Source: Colletotrichum lupini
Taxonomy: Eukaryota; Ascomycota; Sordariomycetes; Glomerellales; Glomerellaceae
Reading direction: 5' to 3'
Length of the DNA stretch: 64,000 bases
Assembly (NCBI RefSeq): GCF_023278565.1
Contig: NC_064676.1
Location: 186,001-250,000 of the forward strand
This document shows positions 37,302 to 48,899 of the stretch, piece after piece; the first letter of the stretch is position 1, and each line of letters starts with the position of its first letter. The position numbers were made by a program, and so were the translations under genes. The notes under the pieces are model-generated. The model saw only the letters and a list, made by a program, of their open reading frames with translations. It was not told the origin of the DNA and did no database searches.

Positions 37302-37747
37302 TGGAAATAGGTTGCGACGGTAAGTAGACTGATCTACGGTTTTCGAGAACTCTTTTCATAAGTTGTTGGCAAGCGGGTGCGATTTTACTTTCCAAGTTTA
37401 GTATCAGCCTTCTGCGCAGCTAGAATTCAACTTCTCTTCGCGAACTCAATCAGCAGATGTGAACTTGTAGGTCCCAATTCACCATCTATGTTTCCAATCA
37501 TGCAGCCAGTGATAAGTGTATAGTGATACCTCTTGCATGTACAGGGGATTTACTGCATTATTTATGTAACTGGCCCTTAGTCTACTTCGAAACTTCACAG
37601 ATCCCAAATTTCTTATCAATCGAGTTGTTCGTCTTTTGGCTGATCAACTTTCATAAGTGGTAAATGTGATCGTTTGTAGTTTGGCACCACTCTGCCATCA
37701 GAAACCAGATGTGAACATAAACCTTCTCTTATGGGTTCTATGGGATA
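37302..37747. other. Convergent 3' spacer
   Basis: 3' UTRs of the small Cys-rich gene (+) and the rhamnogalacturonan acetylesterase gene (-). No other feature is seen. Confidence 0.5.
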
Positions 37748-38739
37748 TTAAATGGGCAGCGTCGCATTAACCTGGAGGCAAGTTCCCAGTCTACCCCCCT
37801 CCAGTCTCGATGTCGCATTAACAACATACTCCTGCAGCGGCGACGTGCCGCACTTGAGGCCCAACACGAAAGCCCCAGCAAACGAATCCGCCAGCTTCGG
37901 CGACATGTGCACGGCATCCATGGGATAACCCTCGACAGCCGCCTGCTGGCCCTGCACCTGAAGGGCCTGGGCGCTGTAGTTGCCATGCGGAACGTAGTAG
38001 ATACCGGCTGCGGGTCCGCCGAGGGATTCGACGACGTACCACGAGTACCACGCGTAGATGGTCGGCGTCCAAGAGAATGTGCCGGTCGAGTAAGGGTTTA
38101 TGGGGGTTGAGGTTGAGATCACCACGCGGGCGCCGAGGGAGAGGAAAGTTGAGGAGGCGTTGCGAAGGTAGGTAGTGTATGTCTGCACTACTTCCGTTTG
38201 GTTGCTAAAGACACATAGTTAGATCGTCATCATTAGGGGGAAACATGACGTTCTCAATATCTATGGACGTACTTAAAAAGCACAGGACAGACATTGTCTC
38301 CAATGCCGGGACAGTCGACTCGGTTCTTGACTGTGTCATTGATCGGGTTGCCAGCTAGAATTCTGTCAGAGTTTTTCATACTTGGAGAGTTAGGATCGAT
38401 GCAGTTCAGATACGTACGTCCATCGTTGTGACCAAACTCAATCACAACCCAGTCCCCAGCCTTGACTTCGTCAATGATCCGCTGGAACCGGCCCTCCCTT
38501 GTAAAAGTGCGCGCGCTTCTCCCAGCATACGCAGAGTTATTGACTCGGATCTTTGACGAGTCGAGAGAATAATGCAGGTACTCTCCCCATCCCTGGGTCC
38601 CGTTGTGTCCACCGCCCGGTGCCATCGTGCTGTCGCCAGCAAGCCAGAGTACCTGTCGGTCGTCGATATCGGAACGCTCCGTGGGTGCTGCGAGCGCTGA
38701 ACCAGCTCCCAGCAGGAGGGAAACTGCAGAAAACTTCAT
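37748..38739 (-). CDS. Secreted rhamnogalacturonan acetylesterase (SGNH/GDSL hydrolase, CE12-like)
   Basis: Removes acetyl groups from the rhamnogalacturonan backbone of pectin, opening it to lyases and hydrolases. Minus-strand exons are 38418-38739, 38273-38354 and 37748-38204 (286 aa). Signal peptide MKFSAVSLLLGAGSALAAPT. The SGNH blocks are in order: WLAGDSTM with Ser37, SAYAGRSARTF with Gly72 (block II), GHND at 103-106 with Asn105, and the DxxH pair Asp231/His234 in MDAVHMS. The first intron starts just after GHNDG, where a reading without splicing would insert about 20 foreign residues. Length is close to fungal RGAE. Together with the GH3 enzyme it points to growth on plant cell walls. 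Confidence 0.93.
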
Positions 38740-41301
38740 GATCGACTTATTCTCGTCCAGACGGAGAGGGCTATATTGGTAGAGACAGGCGCGAGGTCTT
38801 TCGAGCTGTCTCCCCAAGCAAGGTCACGAAGGCGTAGCTTCATTTTATTATTCCTCTTCCCATGGCGAGGGTGTCATTGACAGCGGATCTCGGCACCTAG
38901 AGCTATCCAGCGTGCCAGGGATGCCATCCTGTCTCCCCGCACCAGACTGAACTGACAAGCCCAAAAGCTGGGCATTTCCCCGCGTGAACCAGGGGTCATT
39001 TCGAGGCAAAGGACAAAACGGCGGGACCGCTAAGCTAGATGAATACTGAAAACCCGCTGCTCAATTTGCGCACAAGTGGGAAAGCGATTGAATAGCGTCT
39101 GTTGAAGCGCTCCTTATTCGTGGGAAGAAGGTGAGTGGTTTTTGATTCGGGCCAACAGGGGCCGAGTCTACCATTGAGTAGGCTTTCGGTTGACCGTTTG
39201 CCGAGTGAACCCGGGCAGATGGATCTTGACTCCGTGGGGAGATGATCGGGTTAAGGGTCCGTCTGATCCGGGGTTAATTAGTTCCGCTGCACCCGGAGCT
39301 GCTTAGACTGTTTGTGCTTCATTTGATAAGAGGCGCTTCATACTCATTCATCTAAATGTTTCGTGAGCTCATCTCACTCAGATCTCACACTGAGTGAGAT
39401 GAGCTCAGAGCGACCACTACTGGTGTAGGATGCAGAGTCTGAACGTGCGATTAATTACCTTGCGAAATACATCGTGATAAATCACTGCCAAACATAAGGA
39501 CCCAGAGTACATGTATCATAGCCTCCGAGGCAATCCAGAAAATACAAGCTGATGACAAAGTATTGAACTGCTTAGAGTATCGCGGGGTCGGATCCGGTCC
39601 TGCTGCTTTGACCTCAATTGAAGCGCCCTCGGATCCATTTGACAGCTTCAGTGTGACGCGGCCCGATCTTGAAAGATGAGCTGCTTGACAGATTGCGACA
39701 TGCGGAAAGCGGATAGCTATCGAGTTCAGTGCCGTCCGATTGCGAGTCCGACTATCGATTCCAAATGGTTGATTATCGTCTCTTAAGATGGGCTGGAGCA
39801 TATCGCGATCTCCAGTCCTTACTATTACCACAGGCTTTTTCATGAGGCAATATTACCCTATTAGTACCTTGACATCATGCTACCTTCCGAGTGAAAATCT
39901 TTATCAACGACGACGTCAAACCCGAATCTTTGGGTCTAGACGCACAAAGTGAAGTCGTACGGGACTGGCCGTCATAGGAAAGACCGAGGATCCTGGAATG
40001 GCATTGGTACGATTACCTGTTTGGGCATTGAGCTCGTGCTTTGACTCGGGTGCCCCTCGGACGTGTTCCCGGTGTGGGGGGCAAACATTGACTTTTGCCA
40101 TGACAGGATTGAAACCCGGCGCATTCGGTTGCGGGGGTCTTTGAGGGTCGCATTTATGCCGGGGGAAGATGCCGGCCGGGGAACCGAACACGAGGTGAAT
40201 ATTTATTTTGAAGTGGGTAATAAACACGAACATGAGATTGAGCCCATGAGCGCACCGAGCCGGACTCGAGTCTGTGACTGAAAATGGTGTAGAATGAGAT
40301 CATCTAGCATGTTCGGATAGACGAGAAGGCATCGTCCGTTGAGCTTTTTGCTAGAGATGTGGAATAGCTTCTAATCCTCGCACTGCAGAAGAAGCTTAGC
40401 TAAAGTGAGTTTACTCAGCCACAATAGGTTAGTTTCCCCAGCCAAGGCCAGTAGTTTTCCACAGTCTAAGGGAGCTGGATGTGATGAGGCATCCAATCAT
40501 TTCAGATAACGGACGAAACTTGTGTGAGAAGGCATTGAATGACACGTACTCTGCTTGATACATGCAAGTAATGGGAAGCTGATGTGGGCTGAGCTGAGCC
40601 TGCATATGCTCTGCTATGCCTCGGGAATACCACTAGCGCACATGCCATACATGACAATAGGAAGAGAGCCGTGGCAGGAGGCAATGCAGTATTCGTAAAA
40701 TCAGATGCTTGGAAAGAGTCAAGTCAGATCTGGGAATCTGCACTGATGCAAGGTGCTGCAGATTGCCGAATAAGAAAGGAGGGTCGCCCAGACAAAGCCG
40801 ACAGGGGCAGGGCAGAGACACTGGAGACACTGACACTTGACACGGCGACTCCCGCGGTCTGTTCACTGTTTCTATTCACAGAATTGACGTATGAAAGAGG
40901 ACGTTGTTAAGATCTTTAAGTGGTGAATATTCCCCGCCCCTCCCCTACCTCTGCACGAATTCCGAAGAAAAACGAACCAGTGACATACTGTTAAGTCTCG
41001 TGACGTCACGTACCCGTGATCCACAATTCAACTGGAGCACCGGTGACCGAACACGATCGTGGGGACCTTCCAGAAACGCAACATCTTTTTGACCTCAGCT
41101 AGAAGCCGCGACCACTTGGCTCCTGCCTCCGTACGGAAATAATTCACATCGTCAACTTGGATTGTCGACCAAATATCTTCAACAATTCTTCCGTTGCTGC
41201 TTCAACTCACCACATTATCGACATCTTCAGGAGCACACAAGAGTCGGAGGAAGCTCCAGCGATAGACAGCCCTGGGCATATCGCCATTGTGAATTCCCGT
41301 C
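38740..41301. other. 2.6-kb spacer between divergent genes
   Basis: Upstream regions of the acetylesterase (-) and the PXB/DUF3818 gene (+). It contains a perfect hairpin at 39364-39407. A 130-codon minus-strand frame (39451-39843) begins plausibly but has no recognised domain, splice context or signal. Confidence 0.45.
39364..39407. repeat. Perfect 18-bp inverted repeat with 8-base loop
   Basis: Arms 39364-39381 and 39390-39407 are exact reverse complements (TGAGCTCATCTCACTCAG) around the loop ATCTCACA. The arms contain TGAGTGAGATGAG-like direct sub-repeats. It could form a DNA or RNA hairpin, be a regulatory palindrome, or be a relic of a small inverted-repeat element. No target duplication or T-tract is evident beside it. 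Confidence 0.8.
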
Positions 41302-43448
41302 ATGGCGACCCAACAGCCCTCAGGCCTCACTGCCGAGCAGATCAAGGCTCTGTTCAATATCCTCACCCATTTCGAGACCTACCACGAGATCGAAGACTTC
41401 AAGAAGCCAGAGACCATTTCCGACTATGGCTACCCTTTTGCGCAGAGCTCCAAGCCCAGCAAGGCCGTTACCTATGCTCCAGAGTCCTCGGCACCCCTCC
41501 TACAGTCTCTCTTCACCAGATTTATCCTGAAGCTACCGGGCGTCTCCTCCTTTGTTCCCGAGTTTTGGAACGTCCGAGTTCAGGGAATCCTTAAGAACTT
41601 TGCCGAGGCCGAGCTGTCCGAGAGCTACGAGAAGGGCGCGCTGGGTACTAGAAAGACCCTGGCGACCGCCTCATCCACTGTCATCGAGACAGTCGCGCGT
41701 GGCATGATTGGTGGCGGACCCTATAGCGACCCCTCGACGCGGCTTGAGCAGTACGATCTGAACAGAGCGGAAGACCTGGCGCAGGCCTGGGATGATGCTA
41801 TGCATGACCTCGTTTACGGGGACCTCTGCGACAGCTTACTTGACCACCTTGCCGAGACGGACGACTTCGAATCACACTCTCCAATGACCCAGGCGGCGAA
41901 CGAGTACATCATTTTCCAGTGAGTATTGCTCTGTGCGAAGGCGACTTGGAGAAGTTAGAGTGACTAACACGGACTTACAGCTTGGCTGGACTTGCCCACC
42001 AAGTGCTGGTTGTCTCACCTGAGGGCCAGTACCTCGTCAAGCTTATGGAGCAAGTTCACAAGATGGTGCCATACAACATGGTACGGCAGACACTCAAGGT
42101 CGGTAATGCTGCGACAATGATCGCTGGCATGATGAAAATCTTTCTGGCCAAACTCAGTGTCGGTTCGGTTTCGAACTGGTTTGGCATAACAAAGGATGCT
42201 GCAGATGGCATGAATCTTATGCAGAGGTTCGAATTCCTTGAGCTGAGGCCCTCCTACCTAGATAAACATTAAGACTAACAAAGCTGCAGGATCATCTCCG
42301 TCATCCTCGGCTGGGACTGCGCAGATTTCAAGAAGACGATCGACAGAATCGCCAAAGACAAGAACAGGCCAAGTAAAGGCGCTCTAGATGCCATCAAGGC
42401 TCACACTCAATCCCCTCCGACCGAACGCGAAGTGATCCGAGCCATGAGCGCGCAACAAGACAAGTCCATCATCGCCGTCATCCTCGAGACCGCAAACCCC
42501 ATCCTACTTTCCGACCTCAGCGAGGACGAGCACACAATGTGCTTAGAATACTACGCAGCACTACTGGCTATGCGCGATCGGGAGGAAATCATCAGCATTC
42601 TTTGCAGGCAGAGCCCGGACTACCTCACCCAGGCAGTCCGCGAGGCAGTAGCCGGGATGGATCCCATTATCCGCGCCGTACACAACAAGGTCGACCTCTC
42701 AGACCATGTCAGGGACTACCACATGTTCCTCGACCAGCTGATCGCCTGCAGCAAACCAAGGAAGGGGAAGAACAAGGATGATACGGAGACTATGCCCACG
42801 GTGGAGGACTACGTCAAGCTGTGCAAGGACAATAAGCATCTCTTGTACAAGTGGCTGCACGCTGTGGGCGGCAAATGCCCAGAAGTCATGGATCAGTTCA
42901 GGGAGTGGGCAAAGAACTCCCTGGTTGCATTCCATAAGACTAAGAATGGCGGCGCGAGCATCGAGGAGCAGCTGGGTGACATGTTCAACCAGGTTCCCGA
43001 TAACAGCAGAGCGGCCCTCCTTCCCATCATCGACGCTCACGCTGCATACCTACGGGACCTAGAAAAACTGTCCTTGACTCGCATGCAGACTATCATCGAG
43101 GGCAACTCGACGAGTATGGCTGGCCCGGGTGTCTATTTGGTACGGTGGCAGAACCTGATGGATGACACCCTCATTACGCCTGTGAGGCCCGTCGGTCCGG
43201 TGCGGTTGGGCAAAGACGTCAAGGGGCTGGCGCCGACACAAGGCAAGCGGGGTTCTGCTTCAAGTGATGCTGGCGAGATCATTGCGGCCGTCCGCGACAT
43301 GAATCTGTCTTCCTTACCCGAAGCGCCAGATGTGCAGGCGGTTATCCAGGCGCTGGGGCCTAGGTTCAAGCAGATGCTCACCATAGCATCCAGAGCCAAT
43401 GGTCCTCCGACGAACGGCACGGCCAACGGACATGCTTCGCCTATTTGA
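41302..43448 (+). CDS. PXB/DUF3818 (PX-associated) domain protein
   Basis: Exons read as 41302-41918, 41981-42226 and 42290-43448 (673 aa). The start LTAEQIKALFNILTHFETYHEIEDFK..YGYPF is the PX-associated PXB domain (roughly residues 8-135). The middle and C-terminal parts, including GWDCADFKKTIDRI, match the DUF3818 region that normally follows. In most ascomycete relatives these flank a PX phosphoinositide-binding domain; no PX domain is visible here. The protein is soluble, helical and highly charged. Family members are thought to act in endosomal or vacuolar membrane traffic; that role is inferred. The leader from about 41100 is C-rich. Introns are 62 and 63 bp with CTAAC branch sites. 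Confidence 0.88.
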
Positions 43449-44468
43449 AGTTGGATGGACTGTCGACCAGTATTATGACATGTTTCCTAGGATTTCTTTT
43501 TCGGGCTTTGGGGGTGGATTAGCATGGTATCACATGGTGACTACTACAAACGACTTGCATGAGAACATGGATCGATGGCTTCTAGGGATTGGCCTGGCGT
43601 TTGGAAGGAATGAGGATTGGTTTGGCCTTGGACAAAGGCTGCATCGAAAGACAGGCGGGATACCTGCTGTAGAGCCGAGCATAGACATTGATCAGAGATG
43701 TCGTAAAGTAAACCGCGTATCGCAGTGCTCCGTGAGATTTGCCGGACTGGGAAGTACGTTCAACAGATCAAGAGCTTTGGCATATGCGGTCGAAGCTTAT
43801 CCCAGTGCTTAATGAAGGTGTGAACAAGTGCCCGCATCTCGGCATTAGTCGAACTTCAATTTGTCCATAGGTCTGGGACTGCGTCATTATGCCGGTCTCT
43901 GGGATGGCCTCTCTTCCCACCTATGTTTCTCCTCGCACTTGCCGTGCACCCACACATAGTTGACAACGTACAGGCAGATCATCTTGGCAAGTACGTTGCG
44001 GCAATCAACGGCGAGCAAATGTCAGCAAACAAGCATCCCGTCATCCCCAAGGCGCAGCGGCAAAAGTTTGCCGCCAGGCCATACCAAGTCAGGTAGCTCG
44101 TCGAGATCATCTTGCGTAGCTAACCGATTTCGCCCCAAGCTCATCCCTGTCTAGCGCCGAAGGGACAGAGCACGAGGGGATGTTTAGACGAATGATGCGC
44201 CGTCAGCTCGCTTCAAATATCCCTCACTCATTTCGCTTTCGTCAAAAGTTGCCCTAGTGTAGGTTACCTCCCTGGTCGGGCCCGACTGGACTTTCCCTCC
44301 CTTTGAAGCTTACCCGCCTCAACTTTCCCTGCCTTATTATCCCACATCCTCGTCTTAATTCTTTTTGATATTCCAGGACAACTCTCATAGTTCAGAACAC
44401 TCAACGCAGCATCGGACGCTCGCGGAGATAGTTCATACCTCCAGTTCATCAAGATACTTCATCTCATA
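43449..44468. other. Spacer between the PXB gene and the CDF gene
   Basis: 3' UTR of the PXB/DUF3818 gene and promoter of the CDF gene. The final 250 bp are CT-rich with a CTTTCCCTCCCTTT run before the start codon. A 137-codon frame overlapping the PXB stop has no domain and is taken as non-coding. Confidence 0.5.
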
Positions 44469-45903
44469 ATGTCTACAACCACTACCACAACCCACCGTGC
44501 CCCAAGCACAGGCATCGACCTCGCCAACCTCTCCCCCAGCAACGACCCAGAATCCCGCTCCTTCTCCTCCTCCGAGATCAACGACCCCTACAACCTTGGC
44601 ACACACATCAAGTCCGACGCCGACATAGTCCAACTAAAATCTGCATACAACACAGACAAGCCTCGAAACAATAGCAACACCACGCGAAGACGCTTCATCC
44701 ACCATAGCTTCACCCGCGGCGGCGCCAAAGACGCAAAGCTGCAAGATTTTTATCGCGCCCAAAACGACAAGATCCGCTCCTATCTCAAGAGCGTAGACGA
44801 CCACGAGCGCGAGGCAAAGGAGACGCAGGGTGATAATAACCTCAAGTATCAGATCGCTGTGAAGGGTAGCTTGGCGGCCAATGTCGTTCTCTCGGCGCTG
44901 CAGCTTTATGCTGCGATAACATCTGGCTCGCTGTCACTCTTCACCACCATGGCTGACTCTGTCTTTGATCCGCTGTCGGGAGTCCTGTTGCTGCTTTCTC
45001 ATCGCGCGGTGAAGAAGGTTGATACGCAAAAGTACCCCTCTGGCAAATCTCGCATCTCTACGGCGGGAAATATCGTCTTCTCGTTCATCATGTTCTCCGT
45101 CTCGCTGGTGTTGATTGTCATGTCGGCGCGGGACTTGGCTGCTGGATCTGAGGAGGAGACGAACGAGTTCCACTTCACTTCCGTCATCGCCGTCGCAATT
45201 GCATTTGGCACGAAGTTTTGTCTGTGGCTGTACTGCTGGTCCATCAAGGATATTTACTCCCAGGTCGAGATTCTGTGGCGCGACCACCGTAACGATCTCT
45301 TCATCAACGGATTCGGTATCTTTACCTTTTCGGCTGGAAGCAAGATCAAGTGGTGGATCGATCCTATGGGCGCCATTCTGTTGTCTTTTTTGATTGCGGG
45401 ATTGTGGTTGAGGACTGCGTATGAGGAGTTTCAGTTGTTGATTGGGGTGTCTGCTGAGCCCGAGTTCTTGCAGCTCATTACTTACATCGGTAAGTTGATC
45501 TCAACTTCTAGTCAATGAGATTTGAGAATGAGAACTGACAGAATGTTAGCTATGACTCATTCGCCCGAGGTCAAGCAGATTGACACCGTTCGCGCGTATC
45601 ACAGCGGCCCGCGATACATCGTTGAGATTGACGTCGTCATGGACCGTCATGAAAGGCTCGAAATCGCACATGATGTGGCCGAGGCTCTCCAAATCAAGAT
45701 TGAGAAGTTGCCCGGAGTAGAGAGAGCATTTGTTCACGTTGACTATGAGACGGATCATAAACCTGTAAGTCTTTTTGGCCCTTCTTCGTTGTTGTTGACT
45801 CAATCAACGCAGGCTTCAGGCGATATCACTGTCCTAGGCTGTCACGGTTCTTAATTGCTGACGATGAAAACAACAGGAACACGACTTGAAGAAGGATCTG
45901 TGA
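44469..45903 (+). CDS. Cation diffusion facilitator, Mn-type (MTP/CDF family)
   Basis: Proton-coupled metal exporter into vacuole, Golgi or out of the cell. Exons read as 44469-45489, 45550-45764 and 45877-45903 (420 aa); the last exon adds only EHDLKKDL. Residues 1-125 are a hydrophilic N-terminus. Six TM segments follow, and a C-terminal cytoplasmic metallochaperone-like domain ends the protein (IDTVRAYHSGPRYIVEIDVV..LPGVERAFVHVDY). The two transport-site motifs are D163SVFD167 and D272HRND276. Both are DxxxD, the signature of Mn-transporting CDFs, rather than HxxxD of Zn transporters. Manganese tolerance is therefore the likely role. Confidence 0.92.
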
Positions 45904-46265
45904 CAGCTTGCTACATAGTACTTCTATTGCCTTTAGAAGCCCCGCTACTGTGCACGTACAAGTTGGGATTCCCATGTTTGATGAATCTGGACTTGTACAC
46001 AGTACTAAACAATACCAATTCAACTGAGATATCCCAACGAATAGGAATTCTGAATAAGCCATTCATATGAATGCTCTAAACTTTTCGAATAAAGATGATA
46101 TACTGCCTAATTACATCTACGTTTATTCTAGTACTTGAAATACGTACAATGAGGGAAAGACCATGGATTTCGGTCTCGCTAGCAGAATCAGCGTAGAACT
46201 GGATTGTTGTAACCCGAGCTCAATCAACTATGTTTACCAACTTTATTCTATACTTTAGCTACTCA
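45904..46265. other. Convergent 3' spacer
   Basis: 3' UTRs of the CDF gene (+) and of the kinase gene fragment (-). No other feature is seen. Confidence 0.5.
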
Positions 46266-47291
46266 TTACTCAGTTGTACCAGATCGTACGCTGGTATCAT
46301 CGACACATATCCAGCTGTCCGAGCTGGCAGAAGATTGATGAGCAAAGGCCACCCGCCGTCCAGTGATGCCGTTGGAAGCCTCTCCTCGTTTCGGAGATCC
46401 TTGTCGGAATGATGGTAAAGGTGGCCTCCAGTAAGGATCATCTGACCGGCTTTCGCCGGCTCTGGAAGCGAACTTTTCCAGTTCCATTACCAGCCTTTCG
46501 CAGCTGATTCTGTTGTCTCTCTCGCACACGAGGACCTTATGCCCTAGTAGGTCTAGAAAGTCTGTGAGGAAGTTTGGTTCCTCGGTCTTTAATTCTTGAT
46601 AGAGTTCATCAAGCCACTATGTTGATCCCGGTCAGCGGGCCTTGAGAAAGTAGTTACCTTGACACTGTCGATTCTAGATGAGCAATAGAGAAATCAGAAC
46701 TTACATTGTCCACGGCAAGTTTCAGAGAAGTTCGAACCGCTCCAGGAACTCCGCCATCATTATAAGTTGCCACAAAGAACTTGTCTTCTGCCCATCGGAA
46801 CCGCTCCTTAGAGTCGTCCCAATCTCTTTCCATAGCACGGGCTTGTCCAAATTCCCCTACAGCCAAGTGCCCACGAACAACCCAAGTCAAGAACTCAGAG
46901 AAGACGCAGCCCAGGCCCCACACATCAGCCTTCCTGGAGTACACTTCCCCAAGCTGCACAAGCTCGGGCGCTTCATAGGTAGGTGCAGGCTGTCGAGCAT
47001 CGGAACCATGATTGAACGACCGCGTTCGCGATGTGAGCCTATGAAACTCTGTGAGGCCAAAGTCGGCAATCTTCAACGTGCCGATACCCAGTGGTTTGTC
47101 CAGGTGATTAAACAACAGAATGTTCTCGGGCTTGATATCGCCGTGGATTCCGTAGATGTCTCTGTCAGTGTCTTCATTTTCGTGTATTCGGTTTGCTCGT
47201 TTGAGTGCTTTCACACGAACCTCGTGGATGCTTTGTAGAGCCGCTACTAGCGCATGGCATTGCTCGGCCACCCAACGCAGGAGTATATTAG
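46266..47291 (-). pseudogene. Protein kinase, C-terminal part, cut off by a retrotransposon
   Basis: Minus-strand exons are 46705-47291 and 46266-46616, with an 88-bp intron placed so that VDN joins WLDELYQEL. The piece has the C-lobe of a Ser/Thr-type kinase: RWVAEQC, the catalytic loop HGDIKPENILLF, DFG in IADFGLTEF, YEAPELVQLG (APE) and DVWGLGCVFSEFLTW. A Ser-rich tail ends SVRSGTTE. The N-lobe lies 15.5 kb away at 62760-64000 on the same strand. TSD bases 47287-47291 read ATTAG. The piece has no start codon of its own in good context. Layout (long N-terminal extension, kinase domain, short tail) resembles a large lineage-specific kinase family of plant-pathogenic ascomycetes. Confidence 0.9.
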
Positions 47292-47497
47292 TATTAGTAT
47301 CCCTATTATAGGGTATTTAGTTCGAACCGTAGTTAATAAAGAGATTAATTAAACTATATAAATATCTACGTAATAAGTATAAAAAGGAGGTTCTAACCGT
47401 AGGTTAAACTAGTTACGATAATCCTAAATAGGGCCTTCTAATTAGCCCTTACGTAGTTAGCTATATATTATAATTAAATTAAACTTCTAATTTAATA
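47292..47497 (-). repeat. Copia copy 2 LTR, left
   Basis: 206 bp, starts TATTAGTATCCC and ends TTTAATA. A pyrimidine run (polypurine tract on the minus strand) follows at about 47498-47520, as in copy 1. Confidence 0.9.
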
Positions 47498-48302
47498 CTA
47501 ACTTTCTCTTTTTTTTATTAATTTACTTATTATAGTTAGAGGTATAATTTAACTTTAAGTCCGTTTATTAAGTCGTTTCTTTTTATTTCTTTTTTTTATT
47601 CTTTTTATATAACCTATCTTTTTATTTATATATTAACTTTTCTATTACTTACGAATTATTCTAACCCCTTATTAAGGGTTATTTTTATAAAAGCGTCGGC
47701 GAGGTTATTGTTATTATTAATCTAATAAAACTTAAGTATTTTATACTTTTTATATAATTACTTAAGGGCTATAAAATTAATTATAAGCCTCTTTTTTTTT
47801 ATTATCCCTAATTTAATAAAGTATTCGTATAATAAATAAGAATCCGTATAAATAACCATTAAGATTAGTAAAAAGCTAAGTCGATTAGTAATCTTCCTTA
47901 GCGTTATTAAAATTATATAAAAAAGGTTAACGCTATTAACTATGCTATAGATTTTTAATACTAATATACTTCTCGTTACCCGCTTATTTTTAATTAATAA
48001 ATAATAAATTATATTACTATATATAATAAATTCGCTCTTACTTATACTCTTATTAACTAAGATAATAATATACCCTAATTACGAAGTAAGGTCGTTATTA
48101 TTTATAAATAATCTATTAATAAAGACGTAGAATTTATTAATTATAAGGTTAATTAGGTAATAAACGAGGCCTCGATTAAGATTTAGTTATTATTACTTAA
48201 GCTACTTATTAAGTACCTTAACGTCTCGTTTAGTTAGATTTATAATTTATATTACCTTAATATAATTAAACGTTACTTTAAGTTAATAAATACTTATAAT
48301 AT

Positions 48303-48492
48303 TATAAGAGATTAGGCTATAAGCACTTAACTAGCGAGGCTATAATATAAGTATAAGTATATTATAAAACTAAAGCTTATAGAGTCCTTTATAAGGGCTC
48401 TGCTTTTTAAAAAGTTCTTTTATAATACGATCCGTATACTAGTTACTAAGTTATTAGCGTTTTATTACCGGCTATATCCCGAATTTATTATA
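48303..48492 (-). repeat. Gypsy LTR, left
   Basis: 190 bp, starts TATAAGAGATTAGG and ends CCCGAATTTATTATA. In element orientation it is the 3' LTR. Confidence 0.92.
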
Positions 48493-48899
48493 ATTACTCC
48501 CCCCTTACGTAACTTTAATCCCTAAAGTTATTACGTAATATCTTTTTTTAATATTAATAATAAAGCTATTAACGTCGTTATTCGTAATAAATTCCGTAAG
48601 GCGTTAATAATATCCTTTTTTATTTAAGAATAAGGCATTACTCCTATCTCCTTATTTAATAAATATTTTATTATTATTATTTAGTAATAGCGCGCCGACT
48701 AGTTACTAAGTTAGTAATATATATTTATAATAAAGTATTCTAACTATTATAATATATAAAAGCCCGCTTAACCTCGCGGTTATTATTATTACCAAGCTAT
48801 TAAGTATAATAAAAGATTTTCCCCCCGTTATTAGTTACGTATTTACTTTTTCTTCCCTCTTTTTATTTAGTAACCGTTCTGCGAATTCTTTTTTATATA

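Noticed and set aside
39451..39843. 130-codon minus-strand ORF
   Set aside because: Text looks somewhat protein-like, but there is no recognisable family, splice context or conserved motif.
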